This document shows positions 16,777 to 26,775 of a stretch of 64,000 bases of DNA, piece by piece. The DNA is taken from assembly GCA_900316575.1 (NCBI GenBank), contig ONDJ01000001.1:248001-312000 (forward strand), written 5' to 3'. This stretch comes from an uncultured Prevotellaceae bacterium. GTDB lineage: Bacteria; Bacteroidota; Bacteroidia; Bacteroidales; Bacteroidaceae. Positions within the stretch are counted from its first letter, which is position 1. Each line of letters opens with the position of its first letter. The position numbers were made by a program, and so were the translations under genes. The notes beneath the pieces are model-generated. The model had not been told where the DNA came from. It saw only the letters and a program-made list of their open reading frames with translations, and made no database searches.

Positions 16777-19311
16777 TCAAACGAACAGCGAGCCTACTTG
16801 ATAAACCACAGCCGAAACAATCCATGCTACGCAAGTGGTATAACCGGCAGCGAAAAGTGCCCATCGCCACGAGGCTGTTTCGTTCTTAATGGCTGCGATG
16901 GTTGCAATGCAGGGTAAGTAGAGTAGGATAAAGAGCAAATAGCAGTAGGCGGAAAGCGGTGTGAGTCCGTCGGCTTGCATCAGATTGTGGAGGCGTGTGT
17001 ATTTATCGGTGTCAGTACTGAAGGTCTCATCGTCAGAAAAACTGCCATCGCCTGAATAGATCACACCGAGCGTACTGGCTACGATTTCTTTTGCTCCAAC
17101 TCCTGCTACGAGGCTCACGTCAAGTTTCCAGTTGAAACCTTGTGGCAGGAAAATGGGCTCTATGGCATGGCCTATGCGTCCGATATAGCTTTGCTCTTGC
17201 TGCTGTTCTTCAGTCAGTGTATCATCGTGGGGGAAATAGCCCAGTGCCCAGACGATGACACTTGCCACGAGAATGATGCCGCCCATTTTTTTGAGATACT
17301 CTTTGCCTTTATCCCAGGTATGGCGCAATGTGGCTTTCCAAGTTGGGAGGCGATAAGGCGGGAGTTCCATCACGAAGGGGGTGTCTTCGCCTTTAATAAC
17401 ATATTGCGAAAGAATGCGACTAACTATGACACTCATGAGGATGCCTACCACATAGAGTGAAATCATCACCGCCGACCGCCACTGCACAGCGAAGAAGGTG
17501 CCTGCTATCATGATATAGATTGGTAAGCGAGCGGAACAACTCATAAATGGGAGCACCATCATGGTTATCAATCGGGAGCGACGGCTTTCGATGGTTCGCG
17601 TAGCCATTACGGCTGGCACATTACAGCCAAATCCCATAATCAGTGGTATGAAAGATTTTCCGTGTAGCCCCATCTTGTGCATCACTCGGTCCATGATGAA
17701 AGCAGCTCGAGCCATGTAGCCGCTGTCTTCCATGAAAGAGATAAAGAGATATAGAATGAGTATCTGCGGCAGAAAGACTATCACAGCTCCTACACCGGCT
17801 ATACACCCATCAACAATCATGGAACGCAAAGGCCCATCGGGCAGCAAAGCTTCCACGCTTCGGCTCAGCCACTCTACTCCACTTTCTATCCAATCCATGG
17901 GATACTGTCCCAACGAAAATGTGGTTTGGAACATGACGTAAAGCATCAAGAAAAAGACGGGAAAGCCCAGATACTTATTAGAGAGCACTGCGTCAATGGC
18001 ATGAGAGAGTCGATAGGTATCTTGTTTGTCGCCGAGCGTGAAGTTTGCTTCAGTAAGCGCTCCGTGAATGAAACCATACTTGGCATCCGTCACGGCTGTT
18101 TCGCTGTCTTCGTGCGTATCAGTCTTTATTTGCGATGCTGCACGGTCTCGGGCAGCCATGACTGCTTCTGCCACATCTTGTTTGCTTACTTCGTGCTCTA
18201 CCCACGTATCGTTTTCAAGCAGTTTTATGGCCAAATAGCGCGTGCTGAAACGAGCACGTAAAAAATTGCTACGTTTCAACTCGGTCTGAACATCGGCTAT
18301 GCCTTTTTCCACGTATTGGCCGTGATTGATATGGATATGCCGCACCACATGGTTTTGGGGACGTTCGCCTTCAGCAAAATCCTCGACGTGTTCACGCGGC
18401 AACTCCCCTCCCTGAGCATATTGCTCGTGCCATTTCCTGATTTCTTGTGCCACTTCGGGGCATATACGCCCATCGGGGCCGATGTAGTCAGCTCCTTCGT
18501 AAAGGTTGATAAGCACATGAAAAAGCAGGTTCACTCCCCTACCCGTTCGGAAAGAAGTGGGTATCATCGGCACTCCGAGCAACTGGCTCAATGTGTCAAT
18601 GTCAACGGAGTCGCCTCGGCGCTCAAACTCGTCATACATGTTCAGCGCACAAACCATGCGGATATTCATGTCAACAAGTTGGGTGGTGAGATACAGATTG
18701 CGCTCCATGTTGGAGGCGTCGATGACATTGATCACGATATCTGGACGCTTCTCAAAGAGGTGCTCTCTCACAAAGAGTTCTTCGGGACTATAACACGACA
18801 GCGAATAAGTTCCTGGCAGGTCGGTCAGTGCTAAGTCGTATCCCTCAAAGTGAGCGTGCCTTACGGTGGCATCAACTGTCACGCCGCCATAATTTCCCAC
18901 ACGGGCGTGAGCACCACTGGCATAATTAAACAGTGAGGTTTTCCCACAATTGGGATTACCGACCAAAGCTACGTTGATGGTGCGACGCTGACGCAGATAC
19001 TCGCTGTTGGGGCGTGGCTGGTCGGAAGGGATTCCTACGTCTTCTGTGATTGGCACTATGTTGTGAGAAGGAATTTCAACTGAGGATGTTTCAGAGATTA
19101 TTTCAATGAGTTCTGCTTCATCGCGCCGCAGACTCACTTCATAGCCCATCACTTTATATTTCACTGGGTCTTGCAACGGAGCATTCAGCATCGCTTCTAC
19201 GATTCGCCCTTTGACAAAGCCCATCTCAATGATGCGCTTGCGAAACCCGCCGTGACCTATCACTTTTACGATGAGTGCCTTTTGCCCTGTCTGTAATTCT
19301 GAAAGTTTCAT
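16777..19311 (-). CDS. feoB: Ferrous iron transporter, FeoA-FeoB fusion
   Basis: This 844-residue protein starts at the ATG (MKLSELQTGQ); a TTG one codon earlier is not needed. Residues 1-75 are a FeoA SH3-like domain (RIIEMGF, YEVSLRRDEA). A linker leads to the FeoB G domain: G1 GNPNCGKTS (118-126), then VGNYGGVTVD and DLPGTYSL. Residues from about 460 form the membrane core with two Gate motifs and Cys-containing helices (FGCNVPAVMATR, MSCSARLPIY). It imports Fe2+ across the inner membrane with G-domain control. FeoA-FeoB fusions are normal in Bacteroidales. It follows the acyltransferase-RdgB gene by 36 bases. Confidence 0.95.
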   Translation of the reverse strand: MKLSELQTGQKALIVKVIGHGGFRKRIIEMGFVKGRIVEAMLNAPLQDPVKYKVMGYEVSLRRDEAELIEIISETSSVEIPSHNIVPITEDVGIPSDQPRPNSEYLRQRRTINVALVGNPNCGKTSLFNYASGAHARVGNYGGVTVDATVRHAHFEGYDLALTDLPGTYSLSCYSPEELFVREHLFEKRPDIVINVIDASNMERNLYLTTQLVDMNIRMVCALNMYDEFERRGDSVDIDTLSQLLGVPMIPTSFRTGRGVNLLFHVLINLYEGADYIGPDGRICPEVAQEIRKWHEQYAQGGELPREHVEDFAEGERPQNHVVRHIHINHGQYVEKGIADVQTELKRSNFLRARFSTRYLAIKLLENDTWVEHEVSKQDVAEAVMAARDRAASQIKTDTHEDSETAVTDAKYGFIHGALTEANFTLGDKQDTYRLSHAIDAVLSNKYLGFPVFFLMLYVMFQTTFSLGQYPMDWIESGVEWLSRSVEALLPDGPLRSMIVDGCIAGVGAVIVFLPQILILYLFISFMEDSGYMARAAFIMDRVMHKMGLHGKSFIPLIMGFGCNVPAVMATRTIESRRSRLITMMVLPFMSCSARLPIYIMIAGTFFAVQWRSAVMISLYVVGILMSVIVSRILSQYVIKGEDTPFVMELPPYRLPTWKATLRHTWDKGKEYLKKMGGIILVASVIVWALGYFPHDDTLTEEQQQEQSYIGRIGHAIEPIFLPQGFNWKLDVSLVAGVGAKEIVASTLGVIYSGDGSFSDDETFSTDTDKYTRLHNLMQADGLTPLSAYCYLLFILLYLPCIATIAAIKNETASWRWALFAAGYTTCVAWIVSAVVYQVGSLFV

Positions 19312-19347
19312 CAATACAAGAATACAAAAACCTCTTTCTACTACTGT

Positions 19348-20958
19348 TCAACTTTTTATCTTCAAATAATCACAAAGCTGGGCTACTGCGCGAGCGCGAT
19401 GACTTATGCGGTTCTTGGCTTTTACTCCCATTTGAGCAAAAGTTTGTCCGGTTTCTTCGGGTGCAAATACTGGGTCATAGCCGAAGCCTTCTGTGCCCAT
19501 TCGTGATAGAGTTATTGCTCCTTTAACGACCCCTTCAAAGAGATGTTCTCGCCCCGCAGCGTCAATAAAGGCTATTACGGTTCTGAAACGTGCACTTCGG
19601 TCGTTTTTGCCTTGAAGCTCTCGCAGCAATCGGTCGGTATTGGCCTCGGTGTCTTGTCGGTCGGGATAAGCATAGCGGGCTGTGTGCACGCCGGGTGCAC
19701 CTCCCAGGGCCTTTACTTCTAATCCTGTGTCGTCGGCAAAGCAAGCGACGTGGTAGTGGTCGAAGACATAGCGTGCCTTTTGCAAAGCATTGCCTTCGAG
19801 TGTTTCAGCCGTTTCTGGGATGTCATCATGACAGCCTATATCAGCAAGGCTCTTGACGAGCATGTTTCCGCCCAATATAGCTCGTATTTCGTCAAGCTTA
19901 TGGGCGTTGTTAGTAGCAAAAACGATGGTGTCCAAAATATGATTGTTATTTGAAATAGGCTTAACGAGTCGATGAAGCAGATATGCCAAAAGCAAGCTTA
20001 TCGCGAGCGTTATAGAAAAAGCCGCAGCATGACCTAAGCGCTCTGGAAGCTGCATTTCAACCACTATCTGCACGATTGGGAAATGAATGAGGAACAATTC
20101 GTAAGAAATGTTTGGCAAACGGCGAGAATGTTCCAGCGATGAAATACGTGTGCCAGCATAGACGATCAGAACCGCAAAAGCCAAGGGCCACACGATGTTG
20201 AACGGGCTCCATACAAAGCCCAGCACTGCCACAATTAGGGTTGCGGGCAGGAGCCAAGCCACCTTGTGTTGCAGCCACGGATAGAGTTCCCACACAATGA
20301 TGCCTGACAAGAAACAAACGATTTGCGAGGCTCCCACTTTACACAGCAAAGCGATGCCACTACTGTGAGTATGGTACGCCAGGACAATCATTGAGAATTG
20401 CAAGCCTACGAGCAAAGCGTATGCTATCAACAGCGTGACCATTCTGCGCTTGGGACTAAATTTTCTGATCAAGAGCACCATCAGCGGCAAGAGTACGTAG
20501 AACGCCACTTCATATTTCATAGTCCACAGCGAGCCGTCCATCACGGGTAGCACATGATCGGAAAACGTGGCAGGCAACGAGGGCTGCAGCCAATTGAGCA
20601 TCAGTGCGTTCCAAAAGAGGTACCAGCCTGTTTGCTCATGGCACAGGAAGCTGCGCAAAGGCATCTCTGTAAAGAGCATTCCCACCAGAAAGCAAAACAC
20701 GATGGTGCCCCAATAGGCTGGTAAAATGCGTCGGGCTCTGCGCTGGTAGAACGCCCGTGGTTTCGGGTTAGCCAAATAACTGCGATACGTGAGCATACCG
20801 CTGAGTATAAAGAAGAGCTGCACGGCCTGACGAGTGGGCATCATGGGCATACCCTGCCACTGTGTCAAGCCGCTGAAGTGGCTCACTACGATGGTGAGTG
20901 CTGCACCCCATCTCAGGGCATCAAATCCGTTTTGGCGTGGCAGGTCGTAAGTTTTCAT
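19348..20958 (-). CDS. rdgB: Acyltransferase-3 membrane protein fused to RdgB/HAM1 (XTP/dITP diphosphatase)
   Basis: One uninterrupted 536-residue frame. Residues 1-341 form an acyltransferase-3 (OafA/NodX-like) integral membrane protein with the usual start (NGFDALRWGAALTIVVSHF) and about ten helices. Residues 342-536 are a full-length RdgB: IVFATNNAHKLDEI, FADDTGLEVKALGGAPGVHTARY, GFGYDPVF and KNRISHRARA are all present, so house-cleaning of non-canonical purine NTPs should be intact. There is no stop codon between the two. The junction codon is TTG at 19935, exactly where a stand-alone RdgB would begin with Met, so RdgB may also be started internally. The reading frame overlaps the upstream glycosyltransferase gene by 4 bases. 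A sequencing error hiding a stop is possible. Confidence 0.85.
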   Translation of the reverse strand: MKTYDLPRQNGFDALRWGAALTIVVSHFSGLTQWQGMPMMPTRQAVQLFFILSGMLTYRSYLANPKPRAFYQRRARRILPAYWGTIVFCFLVGMLFTEMPLRSFLCHEQTGWYLFWNALMLNWLQPSLPATFSDHVLPVMDGSLWTMKYEVAFYVLLPLMVLLIRKFSPKRRMVTLLIAYALLVGLQFSMIVLAYHTHSSGIALLCKVGASQIVCFLSGIIVWELYPWLQHKVAWLLPATLIVAVLGFVWSPFNIVWPLAFAVLIVYAGTRISSLEHSRRLPNISYELFLIHFPIVQIVVEMQLPERLGHAAAFSITLAISLLLAYLLHRLVKPISNNNHILDTIVFATNNAHKLDEIRAILGGNMLVKSLADIGCHDDIPETAETLEGNALQKARYVFDHYHVACFADDTGLEVKALGGAPGVHTARYAYPDRQDTEANTDRLLRELQGKNDRSARFRTVIAFIDAAGREHLFEGVVKGAITLSRMGTEGFGYDPVFAPEETGQTFAQMGVKAKNRISHRARAVAQLCDYLKIKS

Positions 20959-21743
20959 TTCCCTGCTATTTCAAGCGGAATACCGCCTATCTCGGCTGCC
21001 ATGTCACTAAAAGAGCTCCAATAACTGCCGATAATCCTCTTCGTATGAGTCAGACAGAACAAATCTACCACCGCATCGCCTATGCTAAAGGCATTGTCGC
21101 GCCGTCCGTCGGTTTCCTCGGCCAAGGTGCGCCCCTTGAAGTGTTCGCGCATGGTCCATTTCACTTGCTCGTCGTCGGTAGCTATGTAGAATCTCGCTGA
21201 GGGATAATTCTCCATGGCCTGAATAAAGGCTTCGTCTGTACTGACACTGGTTGACCATGAATTGTCGGAGCGGCGAATGTGTACGCCCACCATATTGTCT
21301 GTAAAATTTCGCACGATGGTTTCTATGCGCTGTTGCAACTCGGGCAGCGGACGAAGTAGTTTTATTTCGTCTGTGCCAAATGGTGCAATCTGAAAACCTG
21401 AATTGATATACAGGCTCTTGTATTTTTGCAGGTTTTGCACCAATGAGCCATGACGCTCAGGATGGAAGAGCTTTATTTGCTTGCGATAGAAGGGTAAGCG
21501 CAACACTTGGGGCAGATAGAGCTCTTTGTGAGACGAGAGACGATCAAGAAAAGTGCCATTCACGACTTGCACCCACGGACTTTCTATAGTCTGAAACAAT
21601 TCGTCAAAGTAGGCTTGGCACTGCCAGTCGGGATGCCAAACAAATCTCACTTTGGTCTGCGTGGCTCGCCCCACGGCTATTGCCCCAAAGAGCACACGGA
21701 GTCTATTACAAAGACCGCCTTGAGCGGCTATGGTAAGTTTCAT
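20955..21743 (-). CDS. NodZ/alpha-fucosyltransferase-like glycosyltransferase
   Basis: This 262-residue protein begins MKLTIAAQGGLCNRLRVLF. The GGLCNRLR start and VGVHIRRSDN (near residue 153) match the nucleotide-sugar site of the NodZ/FUT8-like fucosyltransferase superfamily (donor GDP-fucose). RFYIATDDEQVK and AVVDLFCLTHTKRIIGSYWSSFS are also typical of that fold. It overlaps the acyltransferase gene by 4 bases (ATGA), so the pair is translationally coupled and probably decorates a surface glycan with a sugar and an acyl group. The donor and acceptor are inferred only from fold similarity. Confidence 0.75.
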   Translation of the reverse strand: MKLTIAAQGGLCNRLRVLFGAIAVGRATQTKVRFVWHPDWQCQAYFDELFQTIESPWVQVVNGTFLDRLSSHKELYLPQVLRLPFYRKQIKLFHPERHGSLVQNLQKYKSLYINSGFQIAPFGTDEIKLLRPLPELQQRIETIVRNFTDNMVGVHIRRSDNSWSTSVSTDEAFIQAMENYPSARFYIATDDEQVKWTMREHFKGRTLAEETDGRRDNAFSIGDAVVDLFCLTHTKRIIGSYWSSFSDMAAEIGGIPLEIAGK

Positions 21744-21837
21744 GCTTTCTTGAAAAGTATAGCGTTTAAGAGTTTAAAGTTCGCGGCAGTTCGCGAGCAA
21801 GCGATACAACCGCACTCAGAGCTTAAAGCCACCGCTA

Positions 21838-21975
21838 TTTTACAATTTGACTATTTACGATTTGACAAGCTGCGCTTCGAAACGTCCGAGAAACACTGCT
21901 ATTTTACAATTTGGCAAGTTACACGCTCCGAGTCCACCGCGCAAAACAGTCAAATTGTAAATTGTGAAATTGTCA
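21838..21975. repeat. AT-rich intergenic inverted-repeat element
   Basis: TTTTACAATTTGACT (21838-21852) and AGTCAAATTGTAAA (21949-21962) are inverted copies. A third copy, ATTTTACAATTTGG, starts at 21901. The same words recur between porV and ispF (53502-53548). Nothing else recognisable lies in the 238-base gap between yitT and the glycosyltransferase. Confidence 0.55.
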
Positions 21976-21981
21976 GATCTT

Positions 21982-22926
21982 TTAACCTTTATTCTGTTTC
22001 TTTGCAGCCTTCGCCTTGATCACGTCAAAACCTTCGCCAAACACACCGATCACCTTGCTCTGCGAAACAAACGCCTGTGGGTCCACGCTCTTGATGAAAC
22101 GGAAGATATTGGTGCTCTCACGCTTCTTGGCCAGCACCACAAGTACCTTACGCTCCGTATGAGTGTACCAACCTTCGCCGTTGAGCACTGTCACGCCGCG
22201 CCCTGTCGAAGCTATGGCATCGGCTATCTCGTCGTACTTTTTGGAAAAGATGAGGAACTGCACCGACTGCCTGCCACGGTCAACCACATAGTCGAGCACA
22301 AAGCTGGCCACAAAGAGTGTGCAATAGCCATAGAGCATCTGAGGTATGCCCACGTTGGGCAACAAGCCACTGCTCGTGATGATAAGGATGTCAAAGAGCA
22401 TGATCACCTGCCCAAGCGTGATGTCGCGATACTTATTGACAATTGCTGCAATGATATCAGTACCACCCGTTGAGCCATTGTTTAGAAAAACAATGCCCAA
22501 TCCCACTCCCTCAATGGCTGCACCGAGGATTGACGACATGAAAGCATCGTTGTGAACGATCTGGGGCAGGCCTTGAGGCGACTGCGTCAGCTCGGGATGA
22601 GCCGCGCCATAGGCCATCATGGCATAGCGCACCACTTCGAGGAATATCGTGAGCGTGATAACGGCATAAATCGTCTTGATACAAAACTTCCAGCCCAGCA
22701 CTTTTATGGCCAAGACGAGCAGAAAGATGTTGATGATAAAGAACGTGTAGGCCTGCGGAAAACTAAATGCATAGAACAGCAGTGCGCCTATACCTGCCAC
22801 ACCGCCGCTCGTGATCTGATACGGCAGGTGGAAACACGTCACGCCCAGTGCATACATCAAGAGGCCGAACGTTATCGACACGTAGTCGCGCGCCTCTTGG
22901 AAGTAGGTAGTCTTAACAGTTATCAT
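21982..22926 (-). CDS. YitT-family membrane protein
   Basis: This 314-residue protein has five to six transmembrane helices in the YitT_membrane (DUF161) region, with the repeated glycine motifs [12 protein letters not shown] and [17 protein letters not shown]-terminal soluble DUF2179 domain follows ([20 protein letters not shown], then VVLAKKRE). The family's transport role is not established. It overlaps the leuS stop by 4 bases and so is cotranscribed with it. leuS-yitT-rdgB is, as I recall, a common gene order in Bacteroidales, and here two glycan-modification genes lie between yitT and rdgB. Confidence 0.9.
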   Translation of the reverse strand: MITVKTTYFQEARDYVSITFGLLMYALGVTCFHLPYQITSGGVAGIGALLFYAFSFPQAYTFFIINIFLLVLAIKVLGWKFCIKTIYAVITLTIFLEVVRYAMMAYGAAHPELTQSPQGLPQIVHNDAFMSSILGAAIEGVGLGIVFLNNGSTGGTDIIAAIVNKYRDITLGQVIMLFDILIITSSGLLPNVGIPQMLYGYCTLFVASFVLDYVVDRGRQSVQFLIFSKKYDEIADAIASTGRGVTVLNGEGWYTHTERKVLVVLAKKRESTNIFRFIKSVDPQAFVSQSKVIGVFGEGFDVIKAKAAKKQNKG

Positions 22927-25760
22927 TTCACTACAATGTTTACAATACGCTTGGGTACTACAATCACTTTTACAATTGTTTTGCCTTCAAGATAGCGCGG
23001 AGCGGACTCGTGAGCCATGGCTATGGCCTCGGCTTCCTCGTTGGTAGCATCGGCTGGCACATCTATCGTGAAACGCGTCTTGCCGCTGAAGCTTACAGCC
23101 ATTGTCACGGTATCTTCTTTCAGATAAGCTTCGTTCCACGATGGCCAAGCTGCATCGAGCACCAAGTCGGTGTGACCCATCTGCTGCCACAGCTCGCAAG
23201 CCATAAACGGAGCAAACGGCGAAATCAGCACTACCAAACGCTCCAACACTTCGCGCGAGCGACATTTCTGCTGTGCCAACTCGCCCACGGCTATCATAAA
23301 GGCCGCTATGCTCGTATTGTACGACATCGTTTCCATATCCTCCGTCACCTTCTTGGTGAGTTTGTGGATAGACTTCAGAGCATCTTTGCTTGGCGTTTCG
23401 TCGGTCACTGCGAGATTGCCTTCCTTGTCGAAAAAGAGGCTCCACAACCGGCGCAAGAAACGTGCACAGCCATCTATGCCGTTCTGGTCCCAAGGCTTGC
23501 TCTGCGTAATGGGACCAAGAAACATTTCATAAAGTCGCAGTGTGTCAGCACCATAGTGGGCAATAACCTGATCGGGGTTGGCCACGTTGAACATCGACTT
23601 CGACATCTTTTCTACTGCCCAGCCACATACGTATTTCCCATCTTCAAGCACAAATTCGGCATCGGCATATTCGGGCCGCCAGCTGCGAAATGCTTCGAGG
23701 TCGAGCACATCGCCGTGAACAATGTTGATATCTACGTGAATGGGCGTAACGTCGTAATCGTCCTTCAAGCCAAGCGATACAAATTTGTTTGTTCCCTTGA
23801 TGCGATACACAAAGTTGCTCCGCCCTTGTATCATGCCTTGGTTCACCAACTTGCTGAAAGGCTCTTCTACACACGAAACGCCGATGTCGTAGAGAAACTT
23901 GTTCCAAAAGCGCGAATAGATGAGGTGGCCCGTAGCGTGCTCCGACCCCCCTACGTATAGGTCCACACATTGCCAATACTGGTCCACATCGGGAGCCACA
24001 AGAGCCTCTTCGTTTTTGGCATCCATGTAGCGAAGATAGTAGGCACTGCTACCCGCAAAGCCTGGCATCGTCGAAAGCTCAAGCGGAAAAACACGCTTGT
24101 TGTCCACCAAAGCCTTGTCCACCACCTTGCGGCTCGCTTCGTCCCAAGCCCATATCTTGGCATTGCCCAATGGAGGCTCGCCCGTCTCCGTAGGCAAAAA
24201 CTTATCCACCTCGGGCAACGTCAGCGGCAAGCACTCCTCGGGAATCATATAGGGCATACCATTTTTATAATATACGGGGAACGGCTCGCCCCAATAGCGC
24301 TGGCGAGAGAAAATGGCATCGCGCAAGCGATAGTTCACCTTCACGCGCCCCAAGCCTTTCTCTTCCACAAAACGCTTCGTCGCTTCAATAGCCTCTTTGA
24401 CGCTCAACCCATTGAGCGAAAAACCGTCTAAAGCGGTCTTTCCCGCAGCAGGCGAATTCGTCACGGTGCCCTCTTTAGCATCAAAACTCTCCTCGCTCAC
24501 GTCGCAGCCCTCTACCAGCGGCACAATGGGCAGACCAAACTTCTTGGCAAAGGCATAGTCGCGCGAGTCGTGAGCTGGAACGGCCATGATAGCGCCCGTG
24601 CCATAGCCAGCCAAGACATAGTCGCTCACCCACACAGGAATTTCCTCGCCCGTGAAAGGATTGATGGCATAGCTGCCCGTAAATACACCCGTCACCTTCT
24701 TGCCGGCCATGCGGTCGAGCTCCGTGCGATGCTTCACTTCCTCAAGGTAAGCCTCGACAGCCGCTTGCTGCTCAGGCGCAGTCAACGTCTGCACCAACTC
24801 GCTCTCTGGAGCCAGCACCATAAACGTCACACCAAATATCGTGTCGGCACGTGTGGTGAATATCGTGAACGCATCGTCGCGCCCCTTGATGCCAAACTTC
24901 ATCTCGGCACCCTCGCTGCGACCTATCCAGTTGCGCTGCGTCTCCTTGATGCTCTCGCTCCAATCGATCGTTTCCAACCCATCCAGCAAACGTTGAGCAT
25001 AGGCCGAAATGCGCAGACACCATTGCTTCATCTTGCGCTGCTCCACGGGGAAACCGCCTCGCACGCTCACCCCATCCACCACTTCGTCGTTAGCCAACAC
25101 TGTGCCTAAACCAGCACACCAGTTTACCATCGTTTCGCCCCTATAGGCCAACCGATAGTTCATCAACACCTGCTGCTGCTCCTCTTCGCTCATTGCCCGC
25201 CACTGCTCTGCCGTGAAATCCAACGGCTCGCTTTGTGCAGCATGAATACCCGCCGAACCTTTTTGCTCAAAGTGGCGCACAAGCACTGAAATAGGCATCG
25301 CTTTTCCACACTGCGTGCAGAAGAACGAACCAAACATCTGCTGAAAAGCCCACTGCGTCCATTTATAATAAATAGGCTCGCAAGTGCGCACCTCCCTGCT
25401 CCAGTCAAAACTAAACCCGATCTGATCAAGCTGTTCGCGGTAGCGCTTAATGTTTTGCTCGGTCGTAACGGCAGGATGTTGCCCCGTCTGTATAGCATAT
25501 TGCTCCGCCGGCAGTCCGTAAGCATCATACCCCATAGGGTGCAACACATTGTAGCCCCGATTACGCTTATAGCGCGCATAGATGTCGGCTGCGATATATC
25601 CTAAAGGATGTCCCACATGTAGCCCCGCCCCACTGGGATAAGGGAACATCGAGAGCACATAATACTTAGGCTTACTCGCATCGGCCTTCACTTCGTAAAC
25701 GTGTTCATCCACCCAACGCTTGCGCCAACGGGCTTCAATCTCAGAGAATTTGTATTCCAT
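22923..25760 (-). CDS. leuS: Leucyl-tRNA synthetase
   Basis: This 945-residue protein starts at the ATG giving [12 protein letters not shown], which aligns with the family start; an in-frame upstream extension covers the leader and is rejected. Class I motifs are present: HVGH at 48-51 and [10 protein letters not shown] near the C-terminal third. The CP1 editing domain ([26 protein letters not shown], split here as [18 protein letters not shown]) and the leucine-specific region are intact. The domain around [15 protein letters not shown] is typical. It charges tRNA-Leu, one of which (UAG) is encoded at 30901-30982. It is first in an operon with yitT and has a well-formed promoter. Confidence 0.97.
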   Translation of the reverse strand: MEYKFSEIEARWRKRWVDEHVYEVKADASKPKYYVLSMFPYPSGAGLHVGHPLGYIAADIYARYKRNRGYNVLHPMGYDAYGLPAEQYAIQTGQHPAVTTEQNIKRYREQLDQIGFSFDWSREVRTCEPIYYKWTQWAFQQMFGSFFCTQCGKAMPISVLVRHFEQKGSAGIHAAQSEPLDFTAEQWRAMSEEEQQQVLMNYRLAYRGETMVNWCAGLGTVLANDEVVDGVSVRGGFPVEQRKMKQWCLRISAYAQRLLDGLETIDWSESIKETQRNWIGRSEGAEMKFGIKGRDDAFTIFTTRADTIFGVTFMVLAPESELVQTLTAPEQQAAVEAYLEEVKHRTELDRMAGKKVTGVFTGSYAINPFTGEEIPVWVSDYVLAGYGTGAIMAVPAHDSRDYAFAKKFGLPIVPLVEGCDVSEESFDAKEGTVTNSPAAGKTALDGFSLNGLSVKEAIEATKRFVEEKGLGRVKVNYRLRDAIFSRQRYWGEPFPVYYKNGMPYMIPEECLPLTLPEVDKFLPTETGEPPLGNAKIWAWDEASRKVVDKALVDNKRVFPLELSTMPGFAGSSAYYLRYMDAKNEEALVAPDVDQYWQCVDLYVGGSEHATGHLIYSRFWNKFLYDIGVSCVEEPFSKLVNQGMIQGRSNFVYRIKGTNKFVSLGLKDDYDVTPIHVDINIVHGDVLDLEAFRSWRPEYADAEFVLEDGKYVCGWAVEKMSKSMFNVANPDQVIAHYGADTLRLYEMFLGPITQSKPWDQNGIDGCARFLRRLWSLFFDKEGNLAVTDETPSKDALKSIHKLTKKVTEDMETMSYNTSIAAFMIAVGELAQQKCRSREVLERLVVLISPFAPFMACELWQQMGHTDLVLDAAWPSWNEAYLKEDTVTMAVSFSGKTRFTIDVPADATNEEAEAIAMAHESAPRYLEGKTIVKVIVVPKRIVNIVVK

Positions 25761-25851
25761 CGTTTCTGTGTGTGTGTGAATTTCTTTTTGATAAAACAAA
25801 AGTTTTTTGCTACGCACCGCTCTGCGCACAGCAAAATCACAAATTTCGGCG

Positions 25852-25882
25852 CAAAATTACGCAAACGCACCGCGCAGACAAA
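25852..25882 (-). promoter_or_regulatory. leuS promoter
   Basis: On the minus strand TTTG (25882-25879) is followed after 19 bases by TAATTTTG (25859-25852), an almost ideal Bacteroidota promoter. The leader is about 85 bases and ends in a CA repeat 7 bases before the ATG. Confidence 0.75.
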
Positions 25883-26775
25883 GCGAATAAAGCAATAAAT
25901 GCTTTTTTCATCGTCTAAAACGCCTTTATAGGCCTTGCCTATGAAAACTGACGCTGAGCGATATTAATAGTTGTGTCCACCCCTCAACTGTTGTCTATCG
26001 GGGAAAGGGAAGAAAAGAAATGAGGTCTCCCTTGCCCAAGGGCAGAGAGAGCCATAATAATACGCGCCCGCGTTCCAAGACACTGCGGCAAAAGAAGCGT
26101 GTCTCATGGAGCGCGGGGCGTCTCGCTCGCGAGGAAGAGAACCGTTCTGCGATGTGCGGGCGAGGGGCCCTCGCTCCCCAACTTTTGCGACGGGCACCCA
26201 TGAGCCAAGCGCGCGCGTGCGCTGTGCCCTATAAGAACACGCCTTTCGCGCAACAGATAGGGAGCTTCTGCGTGCGCACCGTACGAAAATTACGTGAACA
26301 CCGTACGAAAATTACGTGCGCATCGTACGAAAATTATGTGCGTACCGTACAGTGTGTATGCATCATGTTCCCTTGGAGTATTCACAAACATACGATGTTT
26401 GTCAACAAGAGAAAGGCTATAGGGTTTTGTATAAGGGACGTTCTGTGTAAACCATCCAAAAAGAGCTGTGTATTTTTAGTACTGTGTGCTATTTCTTCAT
26501 TCAAGTTCAGCAGGTATGTTAACTACTAACATACTTGCGCATCTTGAGTTAAAAGTTTCTCAAGGCCAACCAAGAATTTCTCCCCAGTAAAAAACGGTTA
26601 TACCACAATCCCCCCAAAAATATATTGGCCCCTGTAGGAAACAAAGCAAGTGGTTTACTTCATAAAAAAAAACACCCATCACAAAATTGCAACAGGTGTA
26701 TGGGGGGTGTGGTTTCACGCAAGCGATGGGGGCACTTGATCGCCTATGGGGAACTTTGCGACGTGCGGCTATTTT
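25883..26775. other. Long intergenic region between leuS and the GH5 gene
   Basis: Almost 900 bases without a convincing gene. The part at 26030-26260 is GC-rich with runs such as GCGCGGGGCG, and then the composition turns AT-rich. A 169-codon frame at 26020-26529 (plus strand) has no recognisable domain and includes the tandem repeat at 26277-26352, so I do not call it a gene. The last 120 bases hold A-, C- and G-homopolymer runs (AAAAAAAAA, CCCCCC, GGGGGG). I see no tRNA, insertion sequence or CRISPR here. Confidence 0.5.
26277..26352. repeat. 22-bp tandem repeat (CRTCGTACGAAAATTAYGTG-like)
   Basis: Units start at 26277, 26299 and 26321, with a partial unit at 26343. The core CGTACGAAAATTA is identical in the three full units, and the variable bases cluster at the unit ends. 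Reading through would give an Arg/Tyr-rich peptide repeat, but there is no other sign of coding. Confidence 0.7.

Noticed and set aside
26277..26352. Possible CRISPR array
   Set aside because: The repeats are contiguous with no unique spacers, and no cas genes are in the window.
26020..26529. A 169-codon frame in the long intergenic region
   Set aside because: It spans a GC-rich block and a tandem repeat, shows no domain or promoter, and has mixed composition. A real gene cannot be excluded but is not supported.
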